64,000 bases of DNA, from positions 248,001 through 312,000 of the forward strand of contig NZ_STFZ01000006.1 of NCBI RefSeq assembly GCF_005222845.1, written 5' to 3'. A model generated the notes under the pieces. That model saw only the letters and a program-made list of their open reading frames with translations. It did no database searches and was not told the origin of the DNA. The stretch's first letter is position 1, and each line of letters opens with the position of its first letter. The position numbers were made by a program, and so were the translations under genes. Source of the DNA: Rhizobium sp. FY34 (GTDB taxonomy: Bacteria > Pseudomonadota > Alphaproteobacteria > Rhizobiales > Rhizobiaceae). Of this stretch, positions 41,747 through 49,970 are shown in pieces.

Positions 41747-42658
41747 ATGACCGACGCCAAATTTCCGCCCGAAAACAATTTGCCTGCCGGCTACCAGCCG
41801 CCAAAAGTATGGACCTGGGAGCCCGGTAATGGCGGCGCATTCGCCAGCATCAACCGGCCGATTGCCGGGCCGACGCAGGACAAGGAACTGCCGGTCGGCA
41901 ACCATCCGTTGCAGCTTTATTCGCTCGGAACACCGAACGGCGTGAAGGTGACAATCCTGCTGGAAGAGCTTTTGGCGGCCGGTCATTCCGGTGCCGAATA
42001 CGATGCCTGGCTGATCAATATCGGCAAGGGAGACCAGTTCGGTTCGGGCTTCGTCGAGGTAAACCCCAATTCCAAGATCCCAGCCTTGATGGACCATCAG
42101 CCGAAGGATGGGGGCAAGCCGCTGAGAGTGTTCGAATCCGCCTCGATCCTCACCTATCTCGCTGAAAAGTTCGGCGCTTTCCTGCCGACGGAGCTTCGTG
42201 CCCGCACCGAAGCGGTGAACTGGCTGTTCTGGCAGATGGGGTCTGCCCCCTTTCTCGGCGGCGGTTTCGGCCATTTTTACGCCTATGCGCCGATCAAGAT
42301 CCAATATGCCATTGATCGCTATGCCATGGAGGTCAAGCGGCAGATGGATGTGTTGAACCGGCATCTGGCCGATCATGAATTCATGGCCGGCAGCGTCTAC
42401 ACGATTGCCGATATGGCGATCTGGCCCTGGTATGGAAGGCTGGCGCTGAAGGATGCCTATAATGATGCCGGAGATTTTCTCTCCGTCGATGAATACGAGC
42501 ATGTGCAGCGCTGGACACGCCAGGTCGGCGAGCGGCCAGGCGTCAAGCGCGGCGCCATGGTCAACCGCACATCCGGTGATCCCTCCACCCAGTTGCGCGA
42601 GCGTCACGAAGCACAAGACTTCGAGACTAAGACGCAGGACAAGATCGCCAAGGCTTGA
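41747..42658 (+). CDS. yghU: YghU-type glutathione transferase/disulfide-bond oxidoreductase
   Basis: Nu-class glutathione transferase of 303 residues with an N-terminal extension (NNLPAGYQPPKVWTWEP) typical of YghU, a thioredoxin-fold domain around residues 60-150 (LYSLGTPNGVKVTILLEELL, NPNSKIPAL, FESASILTYLAEKF) and a helical C-terminal domain. YghU of E. coli has glutathione-dependent disulfide reductase activity. The ATG at 41747 follows AAGGACA. It lies within the pccB-pccA run, 11 bases before the next gene. Confidence 0.92.
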   Translation: MTDAKFPPENNLPAGYQPPKVWTWEPGNGGAFASINRPIAGPTQDKELPVGNHPLQLYSLGTPNGVKVTILLEELLAAGHSGAEYDAWLINIGKGDQFGSGFVEVNPNSKIPALMDHQPKDGGKPLRVFESASILTYLAEKFGAFLPTELRARTEAVNWLFWQMGSAPFLGGGFGHFYAYAPIKIQYAIDRYAMEVKRQMDVLNRHLADHEFMAGSVYTIADMAIWPWYGRLALKDAYNDAGDFLSVDEYEHVQRWTRQVGERPGVKRGAMVNRTSGDPSTQLRERHEAQDFETKTQDKIAKA

Positions 42659-42669
42659 AGGAATACAGC

Positions 42670-43047
42670 ATGGCCAACGCGCCCGACATGATCAAACATC
42701 GCGGCTTTCCCTCCGGCATGCCGGGCACCGGCGTGCAGTTCACCATCCGCCGGGCCAATGGCAAGGGCGCCACGCCCATCAAGGCCATACCGCGCAAGGC
42801 ACGGCCCGGCACCAAGGAGCACCGCATTGATGCGGCCTTCCTGCATGCCCTTTGGCACCAGTTCGGCGATGAGCCTTTCGAGCGCGGCAATCTTGATGCC
42901 GCCCGGCTGAACCTGTTGTTCGGGCGCGAAGTGGTGGCGGTTGATAGAAGCTTTGATCCCACCTCCTATGAGGCCCTGCTGCAGATAGACGAGCGGGTGG
43001 CGAGGCAGAATTTTCCGGAATCCTTCGATGATGTGTTCGAGGTGTGA
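42670..43047 (+). CDS. Uncharacterised protein, first of two tandem paralogues
   Basis: A basic protein of 125 residues that I do not recognise. It shares a clear pattern with the next gene: KHRGFPxGxxGT near the N-terminus, QFTxRRAN, ALWxxFGxEPFERGNLD in the middle, LFGRE and FDPxSY, and a final RxNFPxxF. No signal peptide, membrane segment or known catalytic motif is seen. It follows yghU by 11 bases and precedes its paralogue by 39 bases, so it is probably cotranscribed with the propionate genes. Confidence 0.75.
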   Translation: MANAPDMIKHRGFPSGMPGTGVQFTIRRANGKGATPIKAIPRKARPGTKEHRIDAAFLHALWHQFGDEPFERGNLDAARLNLLFGREVVAVDRSFDPTSYEALLQIDERVARQNFPESFDDVFEV

Positions 43048-43086
43048 TGCCATGTGGAAGCCCCTGATGAGATCGGAACAGTCCTG

Positions 43087-43461
43087 ATGGCAAAAATCCC
43101 TGAAATGCCCAAGCATCGCGGCTTTCCCGCAGGCCTTCTGGGCACGCAGTGGCAATTCACGCTACGCCGCGCCAATTCCAAGGTCACCAAGCTCACCTCC
43201 ATGCCTCGTCACCGCACCATGGATCCGACGGTGGCGCTGGCTGATATCGGCTTCGTGCAGGCGCTCTGGCAGCATTTCGGGGCAGAGCCTTTCGAGCGCG
43301 GCAATCTGGATGGCGAGCGTCTCTGCCGCCTGTTCGGGCGCGAATTGCTGGTCGCCGAGCGCGGGTTTGATCCGCAATCCTATTTTGCCAAGCTGAAGCT
43401 GAATGAAGCGCTGGCCCGCAAGAATTTTCCGGCCGCCTTTGAAGAGATGGGGGAGGGTTGA
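43087..43461 (+). CDS. Uncharacterised protein, second of two tandem paralogues
   Basis: Protein of 124 residues related to the preceding gene over its whole length, with roughly half of positions matching by eye, so the pair arose by duplication. Shared blocks are KHRGFP, RRAN, EPFERGNLD and LFGRE. The start is the ATG at 43087 (MAKIPEMPKHRG aligns with the first paralogue). The stop is only 3 bases before the Abi-alpha-like gene. No function can be assigned. Confidence 0.75.
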   Translation: MAKIPEMPKHRGFPAGLLGTQWQFTLRRANSKVTKLTSMPRHRTMDPTVALADIGFVQALWQHFGAEPFERGNLDGERLCRLFGRELLVAERGFDPQSYFAKLKLNEALARKNFPAAFEEMGEG

Positions 43462-43464
43462 CGT

Positions 43465-44316
43465 ATGACCGAGGGAAAACTCCCTTTAAAGTTTGATATA
43501 GGTCTATCTGCGAAAGCAGAAGTAAAAGCTGAGGTGCCTACATCGGCCATGGGTCGTCTCGTCGATTCTTTGACAGATGCAATTAGACCCTTCACGGAGC
43601 ACCGTGGACTGAGAGGCGATCTTATAAGACTCCAGCGAGAGGATGTTCTCATAGAGATTGCCAAACGTGCTTCAAAACGATTGGCCTTGGAGAGTGCGAT
43701 GCCTCAACCGGTAGCCAATCGTATACTGATCCCTCTTTTGGAAAAAGCGTCATGGACGGATCCTGATGACAATCTACTTATTGATAGCTGGGCAAATCTA
43801 TTGGTCAGCGCGACTTCGAGTCCAAACCCAAATCAAGCTATCGCAGTAGATATTCTAAGTAAGCTTGACACACTTCACGTTAAGCTTCTTAACGACAACA
43901 TCAGCAAAGCATCAGATAAAGATTTCGGAGATGTGCCGCTTGATTATGACGAACACTCAGTCAGAGAGTCCGTAAATAATATTTTTGGGAAAATTTATGC
44001 AAAAGGCGCATTTGATGTAGATGAAATGGATAAAAAAATATCAATTTTACTAGATGTTCCGGGCGTTTTTTATAATGCTGGCGGATTTAATGCGGAGAGT
44101 GGCGAGGCATATGAGCTTTCTGGTACGCCGTATGTGCGCGGCCAAGAGGAACTAAAGGAGGCTTTGGTTAGCTTAAATATACTGAAAGAATACTTCATAA
44201 AAAACATCGAAGTTCCTGGCGGCATAATATGGCTTCAATACTACGTGCTTACGTGGTTCGGGGTTGAGTTCTTGGAAGCTTGCACGTTTTCGAAGGTCGG
44301 CGAGGTTGCACAATGA
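43465..44316 (+). CDS. Abi-alpha-like (DUF4393) protein
   Basis: Protein of 283 residues. The centre has LEKASWTDPDDNLLIDSWANLLVSA (in several motifs), and the C-terminus ends LTWFGVEFLEACT; both are typical of DUF4393, also called abortive infection protein Abi-alpha. The DNA is markedly richer in A and T than its neighbours (for example 43970-44060), which suggests recent transfer. GGAGGG lies just upstream. The stop codon overlaps the pccA start (ATGA), so the gene is translationally coupled to pccA. A role in phage defence is suggested by the family name only. Confidence 0.8.
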   Translation: MTEGKLPLKFDIGLSAKAEVKAEVPTSAMGRLVDSLTDAIRPFTEHRGLRGDLIRLQREDVLIEIAKRASKRLALESAMPQPVANRILIPLLEKASWTDPDDNLLIDSWANLLVSATSSPNPNQAIAVDILSKLDTLHVKLLNDNISKASDKDFGDVPLDYDEHSVRESVNNIFGKIYAKGAFDVDEMDKKISILLDVPGVFYNAGGFNAESGEAYELSGTPYVRGQEELKEALVSLNILKEYFIKNIEVPGGIIWLQYYVLTWFGVEFLEACTFSKVGEVAQ

Positions 44317-46322
44317 TCTCCAAAATCCTCATCGCCAACCGGGGTGAAATCGCCTGCCGGGTCATCAAGACCGCCAGGCGCATGGGCATCAAGACGGTCG
44401 CCGTCTATTCGGATGCGGATGCCAATGCGCTGCATGTGCGCATGGCGGATGAGGCGGTGCATATTGGACCGGCGCCCTCCAACCAGTCCTATATCGTCAT
44501 CGACAGGATTTTGGATGCCATTCGCAAGACCGGCGCCGATGCGGTGCATCCCGGCTATGGCTTCCTCTCGGAAAACCCGTTGTTTGCTGAGGCGCTGGAA
44601 AAGGCAGGGATTACCTTTATCGGCCCGCCGGTTGGCGCCATCCAGGCCATGGGCGACAAGATCACCTCGAAGAAACTGGCGGCCGAAGCCGGTGTCTCCA
44701 CCGTACCCGGCCATATGGGCCTGATTGCCGATGCCGACGAGGCCGTGACCATTTCCGCCTCCATCGGCTATCCGGTGATGATCAAAGCCTCTGCCGGCGG
44801 TGGCGGCAAGGGCATGCGCATTGCCTGGAACGATGCCGAAGCTCGCGAAGGCTTCCAATCCTCGAAGAACGAGGCGAAGAACTCGTTTGGCGATGACCGC
44901 ATCTTCATCGAGAAATTCGTCACCGAACCGCGCCATATCGAAATCCAGGTGCTCGGCGACAGGCATGGCACCGTGCTTTATCTGGGAGAGCGCGAATGCT
45001 CCATCCAGCGGCGCAACCAGAAAGTCATCGAGGAAGCGCCATCGCCCTTCCTGACGCCGGAGACCCGGCGTGCCATGGGTGAGCAGGCCGTCGCGCTTGC
45101 GAAAGCCGTGGGTTACCATTCCGCCGGCACGGTGGAGTTCATCGTCGATGGCAAGGCCAACAAATTCTACTTCCTGGAAATGAACACCCGCCTGCAGGTG
45201 GAACATCCGGTGACGGAACTCGTGACGGGCATCGATCTTGTCGAGCAGATGATCCGCGTCGCATCGGGCGATAAACTGTCCTTTGGCCAGGAGGATGTGA
45301 AGCTCAATGGCTGGGCCATTGAAAGCCGGCTTTATGCGGAAGATCCCTTCCGCAATTTCCTGCCCTCCATCGGCCGCCTGTCGCGTTACCGCCCGCCCGC
45401 CGAAGGCGAAAGGCCGGATGGCACTCTGGTGCGCAATGATACCGGCGTCTTCGAAGGCGGCGAGATTTCGATGTATTACGATCCGATGATCGCCAAGCTC
45501 TGCACCTGGGCGCCGGATCGGCCTTCCGCCATCGAGGCTATGTCTGCCGCACTCGATGATTTTGAAGTGGAAGGCATCGGCCATAACCTGCCCTTCCTTT
45601 CGGCGGTCATGGAACAGGAGCGCTTCCGTTCCGGCAAGATCACCACGGCCTATATCGCGGAAGAATTTCCTTCAGGCTTTACCGGCGTCGTGCCGGATGC
45701 GGCGTCCTCGCAAAAGCTTGGCGCTATTGCAGCCGTCATCCAGCGCCGGGTGCAGGCGCGCGCTGCGCAGATTTCCGGCACGATCGGCAATCATGCCCGC
45801 GTGGTGGGCAGCGACTGGATGGTGCAGCTGGGTGATGTCCATCATGCGGTCAGCCTGTCGGGCGGCGCTGATACCGAACTGGCGACGTTCAAGGACAGCG
45901 GCGACAGCCTGTCGGTTGTGAGCACGTGGCATCCGGGCGGAACCCATGCGCATTTTGCCGTGGATGGCGAGAGCCTGGGCGTCAAGGTGGATCTCGTCGG
46001 TTCGGCCATCCGCCTTCGCCTGCGCGGCATGGATGTCATGGCCCGCGTGCGTTCGCCGCGTGTTGCGGAACTGGCAAAGCTCATGCCGGTCAAGCTGCCG
46101 CCGGATACGTCGAAAATGCTGCTCTGCCCCATGCCGGGTGTCATCACTTCGGTTGCTGTCGTGGCTGGGGAAACGGTGGAAGCCGGCCAGACGCTGGCAA
46201 CCGTCGAGGCGATGAAAATGGAAAACGTGCTGAAAGCGGAGCGGCGCGGCACGGTCAAGCGCATCGCGGCCTCTGCCGGTCAGAGCCTCGCGGTGGATGA
46301 GCTGATCATGGAGTTCGAGTGA
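44313..46322 (+). CDS. pccA: Propionyl-CoA carboxylase alpha chain (biotin carboxylase)
   Basis: Subunit of 669 residues. Domains: biotin carboxylase (KILIANRGEIACRVI at the start, ATP-grasp KASAGGGGKGMR near residue 160, FLEMNTRLQVEHPVTE near residue 290), the linker, and a C-terminal biotinyl domain with the carrier lysine K635 in EAMKMEN. It carboxylates biotin for PccB. Start choice: the ATG at 44313, matching MISKILIANRGE; it overlaps the Abi-alpha-like stop. pccA usually adjoins pccB; here six unrelated genes separate them. Confidence 0.97.
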   Translation: MISKILIANRGEIACRVIKTARRMGIKTVAVYSDADANALHVRMADEAVHIGPAPSNQSYIVIDRILDAIRKTGADAVHPGYGFLSENPLFAEALEKAGITFIGPPVGAIQAMGDKITSKKLAAEAGVSTVPGHMGLIADADEAVTISASIGYPVMIKASAGGGGKGMRIAWNDAEAREGFQSSKNEAKNSFGDDRIFIEKFVTEPRHIEIQVLGDRHGTVLYLGERECSIQRRNQKVIEEAPSPFLTPETRRAMGEQAVALAKAVGYHSAGTVEFIVDGKANKFYFLEMNTRLQVEHPVTELVTGIDLVEQMIRVASGDKLSFGQEDVKLNGWAIESRLYAEDPFRNFLPSIGRLSRYRPPAEGERPDGTLVRNDTGVFEGGEISMYYDPMIAKLCTWAPDRPSAIEAMSAALDDFEVEGIGHNLPFLSAVMEQERFRSGKITTAYIAEEFPSGFTGVVPDAASSQKLGAIAAVIQRRVQARAAQISGTIGNHARVVGSDWMVQLGDVHHAVSLSGGADTELATFKDSGDSLSVVSTWHPGGTHAHFAVDGESLGVKVDLVGSAIRLRLRGMDVMARVRSPRVAELAKLMPVKLPPDTSKMLLCPMPGVITSVAVVAGETVEAGQTLATVEAMKMENVLKAERRGTVKRIAASAGQSLAVDELIMEFE

Positions 46323-46350
46323 GATGGGGTCTTGCGGCTCGGATAAATGG

Positions 46351-46710
46351 TCATGCGTCGCTAGGCCGGTTGCCGAGCCGTTTGAGGATGTGCTTTTCAT
46401 GATCCTGGCCGCCGAAGAATACTGCCAGGATCCGCATCTCGTGCTTTTCTTCATCCACTTTGAAATAGAAAGTCGCACTATTCTTGGTCACTTGGCGCAA
46501 TCCCGGCGAAATTTGATGCCGCAGATTCCCTTGGTGCGGAGCATGGACGAGCGCAAGCATATCTCGGTCGATGGCTTTCAAACGTGCTGCCGCACGAGCA
46601 AGTGCGTCCTGCAAGTCGTCTCCGAGCGAGATGTAGGACTCTACCAGATGATCGAAAATCAGGTCGAGGTCACGGTCTGCTGCAGGGGACCGGAACAGAT
46701 CAAAGCCCAT
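46351..46710 (-). CDS. parE: ParE/RelE-superfamily toxin
   Basis: Small toxin of 119 residues with the RelE/ParE fold pattern: FRSPAADRDLDLIFDHL at the N-terminus and a C-terminal RILAVFFGGQDHEKHILKRL. ParE toxins poison gyrase, RelE toxins cut mRNA; sequence alone does not decide, though the antitoxin type favours ParE. It overlaps the antitoxin gene by 11 bases. The start is taken as MGFDLFRSP at 46710; a longer in-frame start is possible. Confidence 0.85.
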   Translation of the reverse strand: MGFDLFRSPAADRDLDLIFDHLVESYISLGDDLQDALARAAARLKAIDRDMLALVHAPHQGNLRHQISPGLRQVTKNSATFYFKVDEEKHEMRILAVFFGGQDHEKHILKRLGNRPSDA

Positions 46711-46969
46711 ACTGAACTTTCTTGGCTGCAATCAACGCGTCAATACGGCGACTGCTTTCCTCCGCGCTCAAAAAGGGCCCCTTGCTTCTCTCTTCAATCA
46801 AGGCCCGTAGCGCTGCCAGTTCCGCCTCTTTCATCTCCGTCTCTTCGCGCAACAGTTCCAGTCCCTGTTGCACAACGGCGCTCACACTCGAAAAGCGTCC
46901 CTCCTCAACCAGTCGGCGGGCAAAGGCGTCCTGTTGATCGGAAATGGAGACAGATGTCTTTACAGTCAT
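46700..46969 (-). CDS. parD: ParD-type ribbon-helix-helix antitoxin
   Basis: Antitoxin of 89 residues with the CopG/ParD ribbon-helix-helix segment (KTSVSISDQQDAFARRLVEEGRF) at the N-terminus, and a C-terminal segment that should bind the toxin. It precedes the toxin on the minus strand, with an 11-base overlap. A strong promoter with an operator-like palindrome lies upstream. The module faces away from the methylmalonyl-CoA mutase gene. Confidence 0.88.
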   Translation of the reverse strand: MTVKTSVSISDQQDAFARRLVEEGRFSSVSAVVQQGLELLREETEMKEAELAALRALIEERSKGPFLSAEESSRRIDALIAAKKVQYGL

Positions 46970-46995
46970 GGCAGATCCATCCTGATTGTGCCCGC

Positions 46996-47024
46996 ATAAT
47001 ACTACCGGGTGGCACCCTGGTCAA
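46996..47024 (-). promoter_or_regulatory. parDE promoter with overlapping palindromic operator
   Basis: On the minus strand TTGACC (47019-47024) and TATTAT (46996-47001) are separated by exactly 17 bases. The spacer contains a near-perfect palindrome (ACCGGGT-GGC-ACCCTGGT on the plus strand, 47004-47021). This is the layout expected for an autoregulated toxin-antitoxin promoter where ParD binds between the -35 and -10 boxes. Confidence 0.75.
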
Positions 47025-47086
47025 TTTGCCGGTCGATGCCAGATCCGCCGAAATAACAACGACAACTTGAGGTGAGGAGACCGACG

Positions 47087-49225
47087 ATGTCGCAGAAAAC
47101 CATCGTAGACTGGCAGGCCCTTGCCGAGAAGGAACTGAAGGCGGCGCCCGAGACGCTGACCTGGCAGACGCCGGAAGGCATCGATGTCAAGCCGCTCTAT
47201 ACGGCGGACGACCTCCAGGGCATGGATCACCTCGACAGCCTGCCGGGTTTTGCACCCTTCGTGCGCGGCCCGCGCGCCACCATGTATGCCGGTCGCCCCT
47301 GGACGATCCGCCAATATGCCGGCTTCTCCACGGCGGAAGAAAGCAATGCCTTTTACCGCAAGAATCTTGCCGCCGGTCAGAAGGGCCTGTCGGTTGCCTT
47401 CGATCTCGCCACCCATCGCGGTTACGACAGCGATCATCCGCGCGTCGAAGGCGATGTCGGCAAGGCAGGCGTTGCCATTGATAGTGTCGAGGACATGAAG
47501 ATCCTGTTTGACGGCATTCCGCTGAAGGACATGTCGGTGTCCATGACCATGAACGGCGCGGTCATCCCTATCCTCGCCAGCTTCATCGTCGCGGGCGAGG
47601 AGCAGGGCTGTTTGCGCTCGGAGCTTTCCGGCACCATTCAGAACGACATTCTGAAGGAGTTCATGGTCCGCAACACCTATATCTATCCGCCGGAACCGTC
47701 CATGCGGATCATTGCCGACATCATCGCCTATACGGCCAGGGAAATGCCGCGCTTCAACTCCATCTCGATTTCCGGCTATCATATGCAGGAGGCGGGTGCG
47801 ACGCTCGTGCAGGAGCTTGCCTTCACGCTGGCCGATGGCCGCGAATATGTGCGCGCGGCTCTCGCCAAGGGGCTGAATGTCGATGAATTTGCCGGGCGGC
47901 TCTCCTTCTTCTTTGCCATCGGCATGAACTTCTTCATGGAGGCGTCCAAGCTGCGCGCCGCGCGCCTGCTCTGGTCGCGCATCATGCAGGAGTTCGAGCC
48001 GAAACAGCCGGGTTCCCTGATGCTGCGCACCCATTGCCAGACCTCCGGCGTGTCGCTTGCCGAGCAGGATCCCTATAACAACGTCATCCGCACGGCCTAT
48101 GAGGCGCTATCTGCCGTACTAGGCGGCACGCAATCGCTGCATACCAATGCGCTGGACGAGGCGATTGCCCTGCCCACCGAGTTTTCCGCCCGCATTGCCC
48201 GCAATACGCAGCTCATCCTTCAGCATGAGACGGGCGTGACCAAGGTGGTCGATCCGCTGGCCGGTTCCTATTATGTCGAATGCCTCACCAAGGAACTGGC
48301 GGACAAGGCTTGGGCGCTGATCGAAGAGGTGGAAAGCCTTGGCGGCATGACCAAGGCCGTGGCCGATGGTCTGCCGAAGCGCCTGATCGAGGAGGCCGCC
48401 ACCCGCCGTCAGGCCGCCATAGACCGGGCTGAAGAGATTATCGTCGGCGTCAACAAGTACCGGCTCGAAAACGAAGAGCCCATCGATATTCTGGCCATCG
48501 ACAACACAGCCGTGCGCAATGCCCAGATCGCCCGGCTGGAACAGCTGCGGCGCCAGCGTGATCCGGCGCGTGTGGCAGAAGCTCTCGCGTCGATCGTCAA
48601 GATTGCCGAGACGGGTGAGGGCAATCTGCTGGAGGCGGCCGTCGAAGCGGCGCGTGCTCGTGCTACCGTCGGCGAGATTTCCGATGCTATGCGCCAGGTG
48701 TTTGGCGATCATGTCGCCGTGCCGGACGTGGTCTCCAATATCTATGGCCCGGCCTATGAGGGTGATCCCGAATATGAAAACCTGACCAACCGTCTCGCCG
48801 TCTTTGCCAAGGCCACCGGCATTCGCCCCACAATGCTGGTGGCAAAGCTTGGTCAGGATGGTCATGATCGCGGCGCCAAGGTGATTGCCTCGGCCTTCGG
48901 TGATATCGGTTTCGAGGTCGTGGCCGGCCCGCTGTTCCAGACGCCGCAAGAGGCGGCGGATCTGGCTGTGACGCAAAAGGTTCAGGTGGTCGGCATGTCG
49001 TCGCTTGCGGCCGGACACAAGACGCTTGCCCCACAGCTTGTCGAAGCCTTGAAGGCAAAGGGCGCCAAGGACATCATCGTCGTGGTTGGCGGCGTCATCC
49101 CGCGCCAGGATTACCAGTTCCTGCTGGACTCAGGCGTCGCCGCCGTCTTTGGCCCCGGCACAAATGTGCTCGATGCCGCCCGCGCCATTCTCGACCTTAT
49201 GGAAGGGCGCCGCCGAAACGCCTGA
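47087..49225 (+). CDS. scpA: Methylmalonyl-CoA mutase
   Basis: Single-chain adenosylcobalamin-dependent mutase of 712 residues converting methylmalonyl-CoA to succinyl-CoA (named bhbA in Sinorhizobium). The N-terminal TIM-barrel contains the substrate-site signature ([16 protein letters not shown] region), and the C-terminal B12-binding domain has the cobalt-ligand motif DGHDRG near residue 592. The ATG at 47087 follows GAGGAG. It completes the propionyl-CoA to succinyl-CoA route with PccAB, and succinyl-CoA also feeds hemA nearby. Confidence 0.97.
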   Translation: MSQKTIVDWQALAEKELKAAPETLTWQTPEGIDVKPLYTADDLQGMDHLDSLPGFAPFVRGPRATMYAGRPWTIRQYAGFSTAEESNAFYRKNLAAGQKGLSVAFDLATHRGYDSDHPRVEGDVGKAGVAIDSVEDMKILFDGIPLKDMSVSMTMNGAVIPILASFIVAGEEQGCLRSELSGTIQNDILKEFMVRNTYIYPPEPSMRIIADIIAYTAREMPRFNSISISGYHMQEAGATLVQELAFTLADGREYVRAALAKGLNVDEFAGRLSFFFAIGMNFFMEASKLRAARLLWSRIMQEFEPKQPGSLMLRTHCQTSGVSLAEQDPYNNVIRTAYEALSAVLGGTQSLHTNALDEAIALPTEFSARIARNTQLILQHETGVTKVVDPLAGSYYVECLTKELADKAWALIEEVESLGGMTKAVADGLPKRLIEEAATRRQAAIDRAEEIIVGVNKYRLENEEPIDILAIDNTAVRNAQIARLEQLRRQRDPARVAEALASIVKIAETGEGNLLEAAVEAARARATVGEISDAMRQVFGDHVAVPDVVSNIYGPAYEGDPEYENLTNRLAVFAKATGIRPTMLVAKLGQDGHDRGAKVIASAFGDIGFEVVAGPLFQTPQEAADLAVTQKVQVVGMSSLAAGHKTLAPQLVEALKAKGAKDIIVVVGGVIPRQDYQFLLDSGVAAVFGPGTNVLDAARAILDLMEGRRRNA

Positions 49226-49237
49226 GCTTGCGTCATT

Positions 49238-49252
49238 TAACCAATTAGGTTA
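49238..49252. promoter_or_regulatory. Candidate MqsA operator upstream of mqsR
   Basis: TAACC-AATTA-GGTTA is a perfect inverted repeat ending 5 bases before the mqsR ATG. E. coli MqsA binds AACCT-spacer-AGGTT palindromes in its own promoter, and this site keeps the AACC/GGTT arms. Autoregulation of the module is therefore likely. Confidence 0.65.
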
Positions 49253-49257
49253 TTTGC

Positions 49258-49560
49258 ATGGAGAAGAAAAGACCGCATTGTCCGCTTGAGCGCGTCCATC
49301 GGCTGGTGACGAGTGGCCGGGTCCGGGCCACGGGGTCTGCTTTTATCGGTGCTCGAGCGCTCGGCATCGTGGATCTGGATGGAATGTGTCGCGTGCTTCT
49401 TGCTTTGACGATGAAGAATTTCTTCAAATCAATGACCACGCATGCCGACCATTCGATCTGGCAGGATGTCTACCGAACACAGACGGATCTCGGGGATGCG
49501 GTTTATCTCAAGCTGACCGTCATCGATGATGTGCTGATCGTGTCGTTCAAGGAGCTTTGA
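49258..49560 (+). CDS. mqsR: MqsR-family mRNA interferase toxin
   Basis: Toxin of 100 residues of the MqsR group (RelE-like fold, GCU-specific mRNA cleavage in E. coli). The pattern LERVHRLVTSGRVRATGSAF and HSIWQDVYRT matches the family. There is no clear ribosome binding site in front of the ATG at 49258, so the toxin may be poorly translated or leaderless. The antitoxin gene follows immediately, the unusual toxin-first order also seen in E. coli mqsRA. Confidence 0.9.
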   Translation: MEKKRPHCPLERVHRLVTSGRVRATGSAFIGARALGIVDLDGMCRVLLALTMKNFFKSMTTHADHSIWQDVYRTQTDLGDAVYLKLTVIDDVLIVSFKEL

Positions 49561-49562
49561 GG

Positions 49563-49964
49563 ATGAAATGCCCCTGCTGCGGTGGTGCTGAACTTGTCCA
49601 TGAGACGCGGAATATGCCCTATACCTACAAGGGCAAAGAGACGATCCTGTCTGCCATTGAGGGAGACTATTGTCCCTCTTGCGGCGAAGTGGTGCTGGAT
49701 GCGGAGAATGGCAACCGGCTCAGCGACCTCGTCGGGCTGTTTCAGCGGCAGGTGAATGCGGTGCTTGTTGATCCGGCCTATATCGCCTCTGTTCGTCGCA
49801 AGTTGAAACTCGACCAGAGACAGGCGGGTGAAATCTTCGGAGGCGGTGTCAATGCTTTTTCCCGATACGAAACCGGCAAGACCCAGCCGCCAATTGCGCT
49901 GGTCAAGCTGTTGCGCCTGCTCGATCGACATCCTGAACTTTTGAGCGAGGTGCAGGCCGCCTGA
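49563..49964 (+). CDS. mqsA: MqsA-family antitoxin
   Basis: Antitoxin of 133 residues. The N-terminal zinc domain has two CxxC pairs (CPCC and CPSC), and the C-terminal half is an XRE helix-turn-helix (LKLDQRQAGEIFGGGVNAFSRYE in several motifs). It neutralises MqsR and represses the operon. AAGGAG lies about 10 bases before the ATG at 49563. It ends 6 bases before the convergent dxr stop. Confidence 0.92.
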   Translation: MKCPCCGGAELVHETRNMPYTYKGKETILSAIEGDYCPSCGEVVLDAENGNRLSDLVGLFQRQVNAVLVDPAYIASVRRKLKLDQRQAGEIFGGGVNAFSRYETGKTQPPIALVKLLRLLDRHPELLSEVQAA

Positions 49965-49970
49965 ATGAGG

